Shown here: in pieces, positions 1 to 39,941 of the stretch
Numbering within the stretch: the first letter of the stretch is position 1
Layout of the letters: each line of letters begins with the position of its first letter
Origin: Scylla paramamosain
Taxonomy: Eukaryota > Arthropoda > Malacostraca > Decapoda > Portunidae
Length of the DNA: 64,000 nt
Direction of reading: 5' to 3'
NCBI RefSeq assembly: GCF_035594125.1
Contig: NC_087157.1
Coordinates: 136,001 to 200,000 of the forward strand
The notes under the pieces: generated by a model
What the model was told of the DNA's origin: nothing
Databases searched by the model: none
Seen by the model: only the letters and a program-made list of their open reading frames with translations
Translations under genes and position numbers: made by a program

Positions 1-16413
<16,413 letters not shown>

Positions 16414-16737
16414 CTACTGTGATGTTCCAGCAGTATAATGTAATGATGGTGATGAGTGGCCTATCCAAAAGTATGTATTTTGTTTTTTGTTGTTATAGGA
16501 AGGAGTTACTTTGCATAGGTATCGTTCATTATGCTTTTAATCACTAGTGCATTGAAATCTTTAAAAGTGTGAGCAACTACAGTTAGCGACATTCGCAATT
16601 AGAACTCCCAGTGACATGAGTGTCACATTGCATAAACTGGCATCTTGTTCCTTCTTGGTCTGAAAAAATTCTGCAGGGAGAAACCATAGAATAAAAGATG
16701 CAGTGTTTGACATATTGACATAAGGGAAAGTTATCTT

Positions 16738-17369
16738 TTGTGACCACATCCTTGCTTCAGTGAACAAAATGGTTGTGTTTACTTTAAGCAAAGTATTCTG
16801 CTGAGTTGATGTGTGATGCCTAGAAAATATACATGCCATGATTACATAATATGAGCGTTAAAGTGTTCATAGAATGGTGAAACAAATAGAAAAAAAAAAA
16901 TAAGCCATCTGACTATTACAGTGAAAAGTCTGTTGAGTGTTTTGGTGAAGAAATGGACTGATGAGGGACGTGAGGATGTGCCTCACCACAAACATGGTGG
17001 TGGAGCACCCCAAAATGTTTGACAACACCTTACATGGTATCAAAAGACCGTTAAAGGTATATCCTCAGCTTACAGCACAACATCTAAAAAAAAAACAAAT
17101 ATTATTGGGCAGCCCACCACCATGTTTGTGATGAGGCACATCCTCATGTCTCTCATCGCTCCATTTCTTCACCAATGTATTCAATCTTTTCACTGCAATA
17201 ATTATGCAGCTTACATTTTCTGTTTGTTTCACCATTCTAATGACACTCTAACACTAGTACTATGTAATCATGGCCTGTATATTTTCTAGGTATCGCACAT
17301 CACTTCAATAGAGAACTTTGTTTGAAGCAAACACAGCCATTTTGTTAGCCGAAGCAAGGATGTGGTCAC
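16738..17369. repeat. Imperfect inverted repeat (arms about 260 bp) downstream of KIAA0319L
   Basis: The left arm begins TGACCACATCCTTGCTTC and the right arm ends with the complement GAAGCAAGGATGTGGTCA. Matching inner phrases include ATGCCTAGAAAATATACATG, GGTGAAGAAATGGA and CACCATGTTTGTG. It starts about 320 bp after the KIAA0319L stop, so it may lie in that gene's 3' UTR. Confidence 0.8.
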
Positions 17370-17600
17370 TTGCCTTCAACAATATTAATTACATTAATAT
17401 TATATTTTGTTGTAAGTCTTTTTTATCCAAAGTTTTGTAAAATTTATTGAACATTCATTTTTATTGCATCAAGATTATATTAGGATAGGTTATTCTTGCC
17501 TGTTTGGCTGTTATTTGTAATGATTTGAAGCACTGCACCCAGAACCAGAGTTTGAGATTATGCATTCATATATTCTAATATATCTAGATATCTCTAGAGG

Positions 17601-17716
<116 letters not shown>

Positions 17717-17873
17717 TATTTGTAACATCAAGATTATGCAATATTTAGAAACAGTGTTTGGGCAAGTCTCAGGTTGTTATTGACATGCACTAGTAGGTTA
17801 TGTCAGAATAGGTTAGGATGTGTTTGTTGTGAGGTAAGCTAAGAGTGGTTTATTTCATTCCTTTGGTCTCGGG

Positions 17874-17875
<2 letters not shown>

Positions 17876-17947
<72 letters not shown>
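17876..17947. repeat. (TG)n microsatellite
   Basis: About 72 bp pure TG. Confidence 0.95.
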
Positions 17948-17948
<1 letters not shown>

Positions 17949-18074
17949 CATCTTGTCTTGGACATCTCCTTCATAGGGATGTTGACATAGTATATTGATG
18001 GATATCTGCATCAACATCATCATCATTATTTAATTTCTGTTTTTGTATTTGATTGTGTCTATTTTCACTAACAG

Positions 18075-18225
18075 CTCCAAAGTGAACTATGGACCAACTA
18101 ATTTTGGAGCTGTACAGATTAGTTTTTTGTTAGAGTAGTGGGTTCACCAGAAAAGGCAGGCACAACCTGGGGATTGAACTTGAGACCTGCTTGCCAAGAG
18201 GATACGCCAACCACAGTCGGTTCTC
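18075..18225 (-). mobile_element. tRNA-like SINE fragment, family 2
   Basis: On the minus strand it reads like a decayed tRNA: an A-box-like TGTGGTTGGCGTATCC, then a B-box-like AAGTTCAATCCCC about 35 nt later, followed by unrelated tail sequence. No acceptor stem can be formed, so it is not a functional tRNA. Confidence 0.5.
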
Positions 18226-18739
18226 AGTGGTAACCCTCACTATTATCCTTGTTCTCTGTTATTTATTAAGCACTATTATAGGCACATATTATATTACATG
18301 GGTAGGAAAGGAAAAACCTAATTGGCCTTTTTAACATTGGTACTCAACAAGGTTCTCTTGTACCACCTATTTACTTTACATTATTCATCAATCATCTTCT
18401 TAATCAAACTCTTTGTCTCATGCTCTTATGCTTATGACTAACTTGCCTGTACATTGAATATTCACATCAAAAATCTTTGCTTTCACATCTCATCTCAATA
18501 AAGCTGTTTTCATGAAATTTGGTTTCCTGTTACTTACTGATACAGTAGTCACCCTTCATCCTCATTCCTTTATCCTTTCACTGGTGAACCCTGGAATCTT
18601 CTAACCTGATTCTGTTCTTCCACATTATGACTAGAACCTTTTGAGAGAAAAGTAACAAGATATCTCCTAAATCAAACTGGCTAACCTGATCAGTACCCTT
18701 TCCATAACCTTGTGGTTAGCCTCCTTTGCACTTTACATG

Positions 18740-18740
<1 letters not shown>

Positions 18741-18835
<95 letters not shown>
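18741..18835. repeat. (TA)n microsatellite
   Basis: About 95 bp pure TA. Confidence 0.95.
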
Positions 18836-18838
<3 letters not shown>

Positions 18839-19049
18839 TTCTAGTCTGTTTTATGCACATGTGATTTTTCTTCTCTTGAGTTGGTATGAAATATTGATAT
18901 CATCTTGTACATGTTAATTAAAAGTAGTGAAGGAAATAACTACTGTAACATATTATCTGAACTACTGAGAAATTATTAGATATAGAAATGCACTAGACAA
19001 AGTTTTATTTTGCAAATTCAGTTATTCTGAGAGTTAAGTCAGAGTGTTA

Positions 19050-19896
19050 TTTTATTGTAACATATATATAGAAATATTATTACTCACAATATTTCCTGAA
19101 TAATGTGATGTACTTTGACATAATATTACCAAGACAATTGTAGCTGTCTGAAGTTGAATGATTGAAAGCTTTTGGGAGATTTGTATCAAGGAGGGTAACT
19201 TGTGCATCTTGATAATTTTTACCTTCTTTGTGAGTGCTATTGATACTGTAGCTTGCTTAGTCTTACTGCTAGAACTCTCACTGGAACTCATTGGTCTCTT
19301 GGAAGGCATACTTAGCACTCGAGAGGCAAAGTAAGGCACAACCTATACACCACGTGGTCAGTCACATACACAACACCACACCAAAGACAGTGAATGAAAA
19401 AACACACCAGCAGTAACACTGTAACACATCCAAGCACCAATCAGTCACATAGAGCACTGTACACTGTACTTGTACTGTATTGTAAATATGCCTGCAAGCA
19501 AAATGATGATAGAGTACAAGTAAGGCAATAAAGCCATAAGGGTGGGAGTCTGAGAGATACCAAGTTCAGTTTAAGAGTTCAGTTTAAAAGAGGACTGGCA
19601 GGGAGAATGGTAGGTAGGGGACAGGAGAGGGATGTGCGGTTCTCTTATAGTGCTCACAAACTTATCTTGGTGCATCTGAATTCTGAATCGGCTGTATGTC
19701 ACTATACACTCTGGACATATTAATGAGAGAGTGCAGAAAGGCTCACATTTTAAACATTGTAATTTTTCTTGCCTCAGACTGAAGCTCAGATCATTGGATT
19801 TTTGTGCTCGTATAAAGAAAATAGTGCCTAATTTACACATCTCTTTTCATTGGATTCTCACATAATGGATGTTCATATAACGGGACTTCCCTGTGC
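19050..19896 (-). mobile_element. pogo/Tigger-like element, 5' remnant
   Basis: Reading from the right, the end CAGGGAAGTCCCGTTATATG resembles a Tigger-class terminus. About 550 bp inward a short minus-strand frame (Met near 19310) reads MPSKRPMSSSESSSSKTKQA and then KKVKIIKMHK, like the start of a CENP-B/Tigger transposase before its helix-turn-helix. The frame then degenerates. No matching left terminus was found. Confidence 0.55.
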
Positions 19897-20984
19897 TGTA
19901 ATCAAAACCCAAAAATGTTTTGTAGTATGATCTTTCGTCAACATAGTAGTTGTTGTGAAACTCCCCCAATTCATCAAAGCTGCAGAAAAAGGATTTCAAA
20001 TCTGCACCAGTGCCAAATCAGTGCTAAAAATTTTTTTTTGACATCCAAGAGACTGAAGGAATTCCTTCCTTCAAGTCAAACTGTATACAGAAAATTTTAA
20101 TTTGAAATTTGCAAGTGTCAAATGTAGATAGAGCATCTGCTGCCAATATCCAGAACACTGGTAAAAAATAAGGGTAAGTACCTTGTTGCAAAAAAAAAAA
20201 AAAAAGCACAACCACACATCTTTTATTGTCCACCATTTCCTTGCTTCCAAAAATACAGCAGTTATTTCCCATCTTGCCTATTTGCCAAACCCTATCCCCA
20301 ATGACTTTTTTCCTTTTCCCCTAACAGTAATTCCAGCAGGGATGTCATCTTGATGCAATTCAGGTGATCCATAAAAGAATCACAGGTGCTCAAGACTTGT
20401 TAAATGAAAGATTTTAGGGATCCATATAGAATCATAGAAAAAACATTATTGCATACAAGTTCAGGACTTTTCAAAAGGCTAATGTGGAAACTAGGAGCTG
20501 GATTAAGTTATTTTCCTGCCATGATCAGATTCCTTGAATTTTTAAGGCAGCATTTTGTATTGTTGATATTAAGAATATTTAGTTAATTTATTAAAGAAAA
20601 GTGATCCATACACTCTCTTTGGCAGTTGTTGTAATGCTGGAGATTTAAGACATAAGGTTGCCATTGATATATTGTTTTAATGTTAACATAGATGAAAATA
20701 ATGCCAATGCCTTGCTGATATTTTGTAAATTTCCTCTTATGTATAATGATGTACATATGAAGAGGTTAGTGAGCAGATTAAAATTTGGTTGTGGTCATTA
20801 GCAGTAATATTCATTAATTTCAATGTGAGAATGCCAGTAACTTACAGTCTGAACTAATTCCTGGTGGGAGTAGTTCTTACATGGTCAGTAGTATATGTAC
20901 ATGGCAGCCAGTTTTCCTTTCACTCAAAACAACAACTATTTAAGGAAATTAAAAGTGGAAAGTAGTGTAATTAGTTTGGCTTAT

Positions 20985-21013
20985 TCATTTATTTATTATT
21001 TGTTTTATTCTAT

Positions 21014-21044
<31 letters not shown>

Positions 21045-21048
21045 TTTT
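20985..21048. repeat. (ATTT)n microsatellite
   Basis: Tetranucleotide TTTA/ATTT run of about 60 bp. Confidence 0.85.
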
Positions 21049-21289
21049 TCTTCTCAATTTACCAGGGCTTGGGTGTTCTGGTTTGTTCATAGTGACTAAA
21101 GAAAGGTAATCAGGAAATGTAATTCAATACATAGTGGCAATCTAGCACTTTGGTATACTGAAATGCTGAAAAAAAAGTTATGTAATCATTTCATATTCTG
21201 ATTTTTTTTCCATATGATTAGTAATATGGTATTCTATGCATTAATGCTGTAATAATTTTGTATTTTATGTTTATTAACTCGACACAACT

Positions 21290-22032
21290 TTCCAGACAAC
21301 TATCCCCTCTTCTTCAATCTCACTCAACTGTCCCCCCTCTTCTACACTGAACATCCTTTACATATAATCTGAACTGGAAACTTCACATCTTATCTCTAGC
21401 TAAAGCAGCTTCTATGAGGTTAGGCATTCCAAGATGTCTCTGCCAGTTTTTCTCACCCCCACAACTGCTAACTCTGTACAAGGGCCTTATCCGTCCATGT
21501 ATGGAGTATGCTTCACATGTGTAGGAGGGTTCCACTCATACCGCTCTTCTAGACAGGGTGGAATCAAAAGCTTTTCATCTCATCAACTCCTCTCCTCTAA
21601 CTGACTGTCTTCAGCCTCTCTCTCATCGCTGCAATGTTGCATCTCTAGCTATCTTCTACTGCTATTTTCATGCTAACTGCTCTTCTCATCTTGCTAACTG
21701 CATGCCTCCCCTCTTCCCACGGTCTTGTTGCACAAGACTTTCTTCAGTCTCTCACCCCTATTCTGTTCACCTCTCTAATGCAAAAGTTAATCAGTATTCT
21801 CAATCATTCATCCCTTTCTCAGGTAAACTCTGAAACTCCCTGCCTGCTTCAGTATTTTCACCTTTCTATAAATTGAATTCTTTCAAGAGGGAGGTTTCAA
21901 GACACTTATCCTTCAATTTTTGACTACTGCTTTGGACCCTTTTCTGGGATTGGCATCTCAGTGGGTCTCTTTTTTTTAATTGGATTTTTGTTGCCCTTGG
22001 CCAGTGTCCCTCCTACATAAAAAAAAATAAAT
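21290..22032 (+). mobile_element. LINE 3' fragment, copy B
   Basis: Same family as copy A: TCTCTGCCAGTTTTTCTCAC, CTTATCCGTCCATGTATGGA and TGCATGCCTCCCCTCTTCCC. An undisturbed tail ends CCCTCCTACATAAAAAAAAT, followed by a (TAAA)n-like run to about 22058. It serves as the uninterrupted reference for copy A. It is 5' truncated and carries stops. Confidence 0.8.
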
Positions 22033-22413
22033 AAATAAATAGATAAATAAATAAATAGAATTATACACAACCATCTTGCATAAAATACCTGACCATTTTC
22101 ATGAAAGTTTCATGCAAAAAAATCAGTGTCTGCATTTGATAATCCAGACCACTTCCTAGAATATCTTTGTTATTGGCTTGAATGATTCCCACACACAACA
22201 CTAATTGGTTCTCTCTACCACTCTTGAGTAAAATGAGCCCCATACACAGCATTGATTGGTTGCCTTTGCCACCTGCCATCCACTGCCTCATGAATTAGAT
22301 TTCATTTCAAATGTATCACATTTGGGGACAGACATTGGTGTCTTGTCTTGTGGTGCTGCTCACATTGATGCTATGTGTATATTGACCATGCACCAGCTGA
22401 CCAAATATTTTTG

Positions 22414-22690
<277 letters not shown>

Positions 22691-23039
22691 ATATTCTGAG
22701 ATTTCCCACTCAGTAAGATGTGTAGTAGTATTATGGCTACTCCCGGAGAAAACCTTGGTACTAGAAGCTTGTGTTAAGTTTTTCCTTGCTTGTTTTAAAA
22801 TATGTGTGATCTTAGGATCAATCAACATTCCATTTAATATTCCATGACTAGCCTTAACTTCATGCTTCCACTATTGCCCTTGTGTTTCTTGGTAATATAT
22901 CTTTCAAGTATTCTAAGAAACTATTCTAAATTAGTATATTTATATATTTATTTTATTTATTTGTTTACTTATTATTAAGTTAATTATTTTATATATTTGT
23001 GTGTGTGTCTGTGTGTGTGATTTTTACATCTGGGTTCCA

Positions 23040-23190
23040 ATGATGAATTAGGGCTTGCACAGTGCCTCTTTAGGGAAGGCTTTGGTTTTTTTGCACTTGG
23101 AAACTATTACCCTGAGTAGATGCTCTTCCTAACCTCAGACCATAGCTAAGATTTGAACCACTGCGCCTTAGAACCTATTGGCCCATCTGT
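23040..23190 (-). mobile_element. Possible tRNA-derived SINE fragment
   Basis: On the minus strand it contains GGCGCAGTGGTTCAAATCTTAG, a B-box-like motif, followed by GAGGTTAGGAAGAGCATCTA. No A box is discernible. Weak call. Confidence 0.35.
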
Positions 23191-23565
23191 GTGTGTGTGT
23201 GGGGGGGGGGAGGCCATGGAAGTTCCCTTAAATGATTAGAAAGATAATAATGTAAAACCTCAAAGAGAGCTTTATGCAGTAGACCTTAGATTTCTAAATA
23301 TGTTGCTGATTTACATGTACATCTAGTCAAGAATGTCATATTTTAAGAGTGATCCATACTGTCTGTCATGGAAGTGTGAAGTATGTATGTATGTAATTAG
23401 TAAATAAATTGTTACCTACATATTCTTCTGCTGTATCTTGCCGAAGTGAAATGTTTCTCAAAACCTCCTGTGATGAGTATTGAGAAGGATGGAAACAAAT
23501 TGTAAGTGAATGGTAAACAAAGTACTGCCAGTATTTAAAGTGGTGCAAGTTTGTTCTGTACTTCA

Positions 23566-23751
<186 letters not shown>

Positions 23752-23893
23752 GGCACAGAAGTTGTGAATTGGAAAACTTGGATTATGTGTTCATATACTG
23801 ATGTGTCTATGTTTGCTCTTGTTTTCATGGCAATGTTCCTTTTTTTTTTTTTTCCAGTTTCTTAGCTTCATTCATAAAACAGTTGAATTATTC

Positions 23894-23897
<4 letters not shown>

Positions 23898-23984
<87 letters not shown>
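23898..23984. repeat. (TA)n microsatellite
   Basis: About 87 bp pure TA. Confidence 0.95.
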
Positions 23985-23987
<3 letters not shown>

Positions 23988-24269
23988 CATTTTTTTTTCT
24001 TTTTTTACAAATGAACTGAAAGTAATGCAGGAAAGTACAGTTCATCATATCTCAAAAAATCATTCTTTCTGCCTTCTCTTTCATTGGTTGTCATGATGCA
24101 AAATAATCAAAATCTTCAGATTTGTGTATATGTTGTTAGTTCATTTTCTACCATATTGGGCTGGATTGTGTAAAGGTTTTGTAAAGGTTGAAGATTGTAC
24201 ATGAGGGACAGAATAAAAGGAAAAAGTGTGAACACTATAACTATACATCATGTGCATGATGAATAATCT

Positions 24270-24490
24270 AAGACCCCTCTTCACCCACGTGAGACTGAGT
24301 CTGCCTAAGCTATGGCTGTATCACCAGGAAGACCTAACGACTCAACCTGCTCACAACCTAATCCTTGCTCACAGGGGCAGTATGTGTGACAACTGACAAC
24401 AGTGAAAAAAAAATTAATCTGAGCAGGATTTGAACACATGACCACATAACAGCAGCCATGTGCTCTTCACTGTACCACCCAGATGATGGT
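24270..24490 (-). mobile_element. tRNA-derived SINE, family 3, reverse copy
   Basis: The minus strand carries an A-box-like TGGTACAGTGAAGAGCAC and, about 35 nt on, a B-box-like GTGTTCAAATCC. The non-tRNA body follows (CAGTTGTCACACATACTGCC, TGAGCAAGGATTAGGTTGTG). The layout is that of a Pol III SINE. Confidence 0.6.
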
Positions 24491-24537
24491 AAAACTTCCT
24501 TTGTAGCTTAGGTATCTTGTCATTAAAATCTAGTGGC

Positions 24538-24693
<156 letters not shown>

Positions 24694-27377
24694 TGATTTT
24701 TTAATGTTACAGCCATCAGGCCTTGCTATGGAAGAATGCATGCAGCCAGCCGTGATATACTTGTCCTGGAGTGTAGTAGGGACTATACTTTTTCACCAGA
24801 GGCTGACGGGGCTAAAATTGTGAATGATGAGTTTATGAATTTGTGGTGCTTTGTATGGGCCATCCCATGTGCGATTGCTGGACATAAATCTGTCAATTTT
24901 AATTTGTAATTCTCAGTATATCTTTCTCTTACTGGGTTGTGAGTTCTACTTGAATTAAGTTTTATTCTTCTTGCGTGCTCCTTTTTCACTTAATTATTCT
25001 TTTTATACAAGATGATACCAGTTTTGAAAGTTTGAAAATTTTTTTGAAGAACTGATGAGGAATGAACAAAGTTGCTAGGATGGGAACAGTCTGAATTCAA
25101 AACTAGTCAGTCATGGAACTCAAATCATGTAAAACTCACCTTACTTCTATAGGCAAAGACTGATTCACTGATGAAGATACTTAATGTGGAATATGTTCTC
25201 ATACATAGTTTCTTGAATGGAACAACAACAGTAAAAGCAATAGGCTGAAGTATGGGATATATAAGCAGGTGAAAAACAAGTGTTTGGACAGAGAGGTATT
25301 AATGCCCAGGAAGTTGAGAAAGCAATGTCCAGACTAAACTGCACTGAATATACATATGCTAGATGGAATAGGTGTGCGAGTGTTAAAGTAAGGAGATGCA
25401 GATGTTAAAATTCCAGCAGCAACTTCAGTTGCTGCTGAAAATAACATTAACATACAGACAGTTTAGCTAGTGGTTGAAAATGGCAAGCATAATACCAATT
25501 TCAAATCAAAATATACTTTTTATCCTCTGAAAAGGTTGGTTGGATGAGCATTGCAGAGGATTTGTTGCTGAGTAACAAGAGTTCCTCTGCATATATATGG
25601 AGTTTCAAGTGTAAATTCTGAGCAGTTATCATTATGTGGGGAGAATGAAAGACCATATTATCACTCGGTATTTAATTTCATATCCTGATATACACCCTAA
25701 ATTAGTTTAGTTAGTTTTAATAAAGAACAACATATTTTCAGTATATAAATTATTTTGGAGGTGGGCATAAAGTAAAATCATGCTCTTTTAGATGGAAATG
25801 CAATTCTATAAACCAGTGCCAGTTTTAGACTGCTTGAATTGGAGGGGCAGCTACATAATTATATTGATGGGGGCACAAAAGATTAGGTTGGGATCCATTT
25901 CTTTCTTCACCTCTTCTTCCTTTCTACTTTTCTTTATATCCTCATCCCCCAACACTTCCGTCTCTTCTAATACACCTTGCTTCCCCACTGCATCTAATGA
26001 GCTGTCTTGCAGTAAGCAAAATTAACTCGTGGAAAAGCATTTTTAACTGCTATAGAAAAACTACTAAGCATGAAAAATAATACTAATGTGCAAAATTCTT
26101 TGCATTGCAGAAGGTAGAACCAAGTCAGATGAAATCTTATTTGCTTTTATGTCTGGCACAGTGCCAGGCCAGCTGACACCAACTGCTACCACAACCTTGA
26201 TGTTATGTGAAATTTGTTTGTTGTGAGATTTTCATGCCCAATTTGATTGGTAATTTCATTATCTCACAGCATTATATGGTTCTAGTTTGTGGATCCAGGT
26301 CCAGTGGGCTTGATCCTGTGACATCACTACTGGCTCACTAAAATGCCTGTAATATTTTTTTGCATATGGGGGAGGGAGAATTGAAAAATTTGGTGGGGCA
26401 TTGCCCCCTGATCCCATGTGCATCCCTTATTCTATGTGCCCCCCCAATAAAGTCAGAGATGAACAGAAATTCTGTATTACAACATGTTAGAACTAAGTTA
26501 CAAAATGGCAGCCTCATCAAGAAGGCAAACTGTTATCAGTACTTAAGTAAGAATAAAGAAAGTAAGGGACACTAAGGAAGCTTCCCTGATTTAATGGGAG
26601 ACTACTAATAGGAGAGAAGGGCCACTTGAAAGATAAGACAGATAACGGAGTACATGTGTCAAAGATACGTTAATAGAGGCCAAGTGCTTCAACAACAAGG
26701 AATGTTTGTATGAGGAGAGGTGAAGGCTCTTCTGCTGTGGCCACCCCCTTCGGGAAAGTTTAGTGAGAGCAAGGGTTCAGAGATAGGTAGATAAAAATAG
26801 ACGATTTCATGTTTGAAATGTGGCTCCAATTTCCCTGAGAGTTTTACATAATACGTTACAATAATATGTGATGGTCTTGTCAGTTTGAAAATAACTAAAT
26901 TATTACTTTTCTAGTGGATATTCTTTTCAATTTTTTTTTTCATATAAATAACTATCATTACCTTTCCTAGTTAATATTCTTTTTCATTTGTATTGATTTT
27001 ATGGATTTTTTTCAAATTTCATTTTCCATAAAAAAAAAAAAAAAAAAAATGCTTTATAATACTCAATAAAACAAGCACTACATTTGCAAGCACTTTTCTA
27101 GTTGTTCCAGTGAAATTGTAGCTAATGGTTTTCATCTTTCTTTATTCAAATGCTTCACTGATTTCCTTAGATTTAAAAGTTCTTTGAACTTGCCAAATCC
27201 TGCTTTTATCAGAAATGTCTTCATCACAAAATATACTTGCCTGATAAGTAAAATACTATGTCTGTATTTGTCTATCACTGTCTGTCTGATTGAGAGAAAT
27301 GTGATTAAAGGAAAATGGGTTAGACATCCCACATCCCCCCATCCTCTCTCTCTCTCTCTTCTGTAAATAAATAACTA

Positions 27378-27384
<7 letters not shown>

Positions 27385-27468
<84 letters not shown>
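27385..27468. repeat. (TA)n microsatellite
   Basis: About 84 bp pure TA. Confidence 0.95.
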
Positions 27469-27471
<3 letters not shown>

Positions 27472-28057
27472 ACTTTCATTCAGTATCCTACATTACAGTG
27501 ATCCCTTCATTATAACTTAGGGAACAGAACTTTTGCTGTGATTGGCATAACAGATATTATTTGATTTATGTAACAAAATTATCATGTTTACCTGTTGATA
27601 ACTCTTTAAAAAGGATACATTTCTTAGGCTGTCAAAACTTTTAGATACAGATTTCATGCTTTTGTTTAATCTTTAGTCAAGAACAATGGTAAATTGTTTC
27701 CAGCACTGGTGAAGATACTTAAATTATATGTGGCAATATATTATAATATCAAAGTAAAATTGTTCAAAGAATGCACCCACACACATTCACACACACACAC
27801 ACACACAGTGGAATACACTATAATCAGCAACAGAGAATGCCTCTATAATGCATAGCTGCCAGGGGGTTGCCATGAAGCAAAACCTTCTGATAACTATGAT
27901 AACATTGTATAAAACCAGGTTACAGAGGAAGGAGACTCCTGCTACTTCCTGTGAATGGAATCATTTTAATGTGTCACGTGCACTTCCACTGAACAACCAA
28001 AGAGAAGTTTCAAATTATAACTGATCAACACGTTCAAGACTTGCAACCACGTACAGA

Positions 28058-28972
28058 TACACAACCTTTTATCTAGAGCTCTTGGGACCTACCACTTTCC
28101 GAATTCCAGAATTTTCTAAACTTTGGAACATATCTTCCTCTGTACACAGTATTTATAGCTGCCTTACATATTTTCCTCTTGGCAATTTGCATAAGTATAT
28201 ATGGTATTCATTATTTGTACTTGCTTCACCATTAGCTTTCTGTATTGTAATTTAAAAGCTACCACAAATCTCATACATAATTTATCCTTACGAACATTGC
28301 CCTACACACAAAAATGTGGTTATTCTCTAACACTGGGGTGGCATAGCACCTATACCAGTACTTATTCCTATGTACCGCAAATAAAGGAATATAATATTAT
28401 AATAACAAACACATTTACTAAATAACAGGACAATAAATTAGAATTGCTAGTGGATAATCATGATGCATGTAGGTATCAGCCAAGCACTGCCCCTCACACG
28501 TGCATACACACAGCCTAGTGTATGTGACAATCCTTCTTCACCATTATCACAACTGAGTGCTAATGTATCAAATGTTTTCAAAATTTGAAGCTAATCATCC
28601 AATATGCTGCAACTTTGTATTTAACAAGACCCAAAAAAACTATCAACCTATGACTATTGTTTTTCCCCTGGCAATTCTCACCAGTAACAGCCTAACTGGG
28701 TGAGTAAACTGTGGATTTGGCAACTCTGGTAGGACTGGCTGTGGCGTGGTGGTAGGTGGTGGAGTGGGCAGCACAGTGTCACACAGAGTGGCAAATAACT
28801 GTTTTAAAAATAGGTACAATAGCAGCAGCAAAGCAAATGTTAAAAAACAAAGAGGAAAATGTGCAGATTGATAAAGTGTATGGTAAAAAAAAAAATAAAA
28901 AATTGTTGCCAAGACTGACTTCTGGATTTTGGAGTGTTCTGATTTTTAGAATTCCAGATAAAAGATAATGTA
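28058..28972. mobile_element. Probable pogo/Tigger-like MITE with diverged ends
   Basis: The left end, TACACAACCTTTTATCTAGA, and the reversed right end, TACATTATCTTTTATCTGGA, match at most positions over about 24 bp; both start with TA. The interior is AT-rich with no recognisable transposase. Confidence 0.55.
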
Positions 28973-29202
28973 TGTATTCCACACAATATTAGCCATTAAA
29001 AACAACAATTATGAAATTATCACCTACAACATTCATACCATCAAACTGTTGAGGCCACTCATCTCAGAACTTGAAAGTAATTACAATAACACATCCTACA
29101 ACGATCATACTATCAAATGTCAATGTCAAGACAACTCTTGTCTCAATATTGAAAAGCAATTACTAAAATATTCTTCTAACATTCATTGCATTAAATGTGC
29201 AG

Positions 29203-38407
<9,205 letters not shown>

Positions 38408-38924
38408 TCTGAGTATATGTCAGCTCTGACAAAAAAAGTGAGGTAGAGGGAACAGGTATAAGAAATGGGATGAAGATTACAGTACTGTACATATGAGGTA
38501 ATATATGTGTTAACTGAATAACAATAGCTCTATCTATGATTTCTTTAGTGTAGCATTCCTATCCTTAACACACTGGGTATGGTCCGGCACCTTTTGTAGT
38601 TCTTTTTTTTCACCAGTTTTTTTGTCCTTGATCAAAGCTCTTCTTACATAAAAGAAAAAATGCAAAACACTGCTGAACAACTTAATTAAAAAAGAGGAAT
38701 GTTAGCAAATAAGGCTGACTCCAAACTTCACACATAGACAAACCTACAAAAAGACTATGCCCTGTAGTAGGCCAGATACTTGACAGACACTGTACAGTAC
38801 CACACTTGGACACATTAGACAGGACACTTTACATCTGGTGGACTCACTTCCCCATCTGTGCTCTTAATACAGCTCACCTACACAAGCTGAGTAAGTAAAT
38901 AAGATTTACTTACATGCTGATGAT

Positions 38925-39670
38925 ACTAAAGTTTACAGAAAAATCAGGACCCAATTGACAAAGAAAACCTATAGAAGGATATAAACTTGAATGAATGAAT
39001 GAATGAACTATAAAGGAATGGTCTAAACAATGGTTGTTGTCATTTCATCCAAAGAAATGTAACTATATGCAGATTGGAAGCTGTGAAGTGAGAAATGTAA
39101 GGTACCACATGGAAAAACCAATGACTCAAGTCAACTCAGAGAAAGACATCAGAGTGTTGATTTGACAAGTCGACCTTTTCAGAACACCTGGCATGGAAAA
39201 TTAGTAAAGAAAATAGTATAGTGGGAATAATGAGGATATTTGTGACTTAAGATATAACTCAAGTTCCTCAGGGTTGGTGCCAGCATACTTACTCTCTTCT
39301 GTACATTTTCTATTGCTTCTACATCTTTAATCAAGTAGGGTCCCCAGATTTGATTTGCATATTCTAAATGAAGTCTGGCAAGTGCAACATACAGGAAGGG
39401 ACTTAAAGGTCTATTATGAGGAGTGGCTACAAAAGTTGGGACTACTAATGCTGGTATACAGGAGGGTACAAGGTGACAGGACTGAGACATAAGATTTTGA
39501 CAGGAGTGTATGATCAGGATGTGTGTAACATCTTTGTAATAAGGGAAGAAGGGAGAATGAGGGGACATCCTATAAAACTATATAAAAAAGGATCAAGGCT
39601 AAACAAGAGACAAAATTCTTTCTGTAATTGAGTAGTTAATAACTGGAATGGACTATCCCACTATGTATGT
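38925..39670 (+). mobile_element. LINE reverse-transcriptase fragment with an inverted internal segment
   Basis: Plus-strand pieces: HADDTKVYRKIRTQLTKK (RT catalytic YADD region) and WSKQWLLSFHPKKCNYMQIG near 38.93-39.10 kb, SEHLAWKISKENSIVGIMR to about 39245, and YDQDVCNIFVIREEGRM to about 39630. The piece that should lie between the last two (LEYANQIWGPYLIKDVEAIE, VQKR, PTLRNLSY) is on the minus strand at about 39246-39427. The element is 5' truncated and decayed; CR1/jockey-like by sequence feel. Confidence 0.78.
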
Positions 39671-39941
39671 GTCCCACCCAACCACACAAGAAAGGATACC
39701 TGCTTTACTGTCTGTGTCATTACTCCCACTGCACTGATCTGCTCCACTCATTATCCTCACTCCATCTCCACAATCCAACACAACCAGACTTCCTGGGTAA
39801 TCTTACCTGGTGGGGCCTCTACAACCACTGTCCAGTCAAGACTGGATGAGGGAAGGATAAACCCTGAGATAACTGATAGATACCCTAGTCAGACTTATGG
39901 GCAGCATTAAAGCAACATTGTGCTATTGAGATTGGTTGATT

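Noticed and set aside
24900..27000. Possible small genes in the AT-rich intergenic stretch
   Set aside because: Frames are short, unconserved in appearance and lack splice-consistent neighbours.
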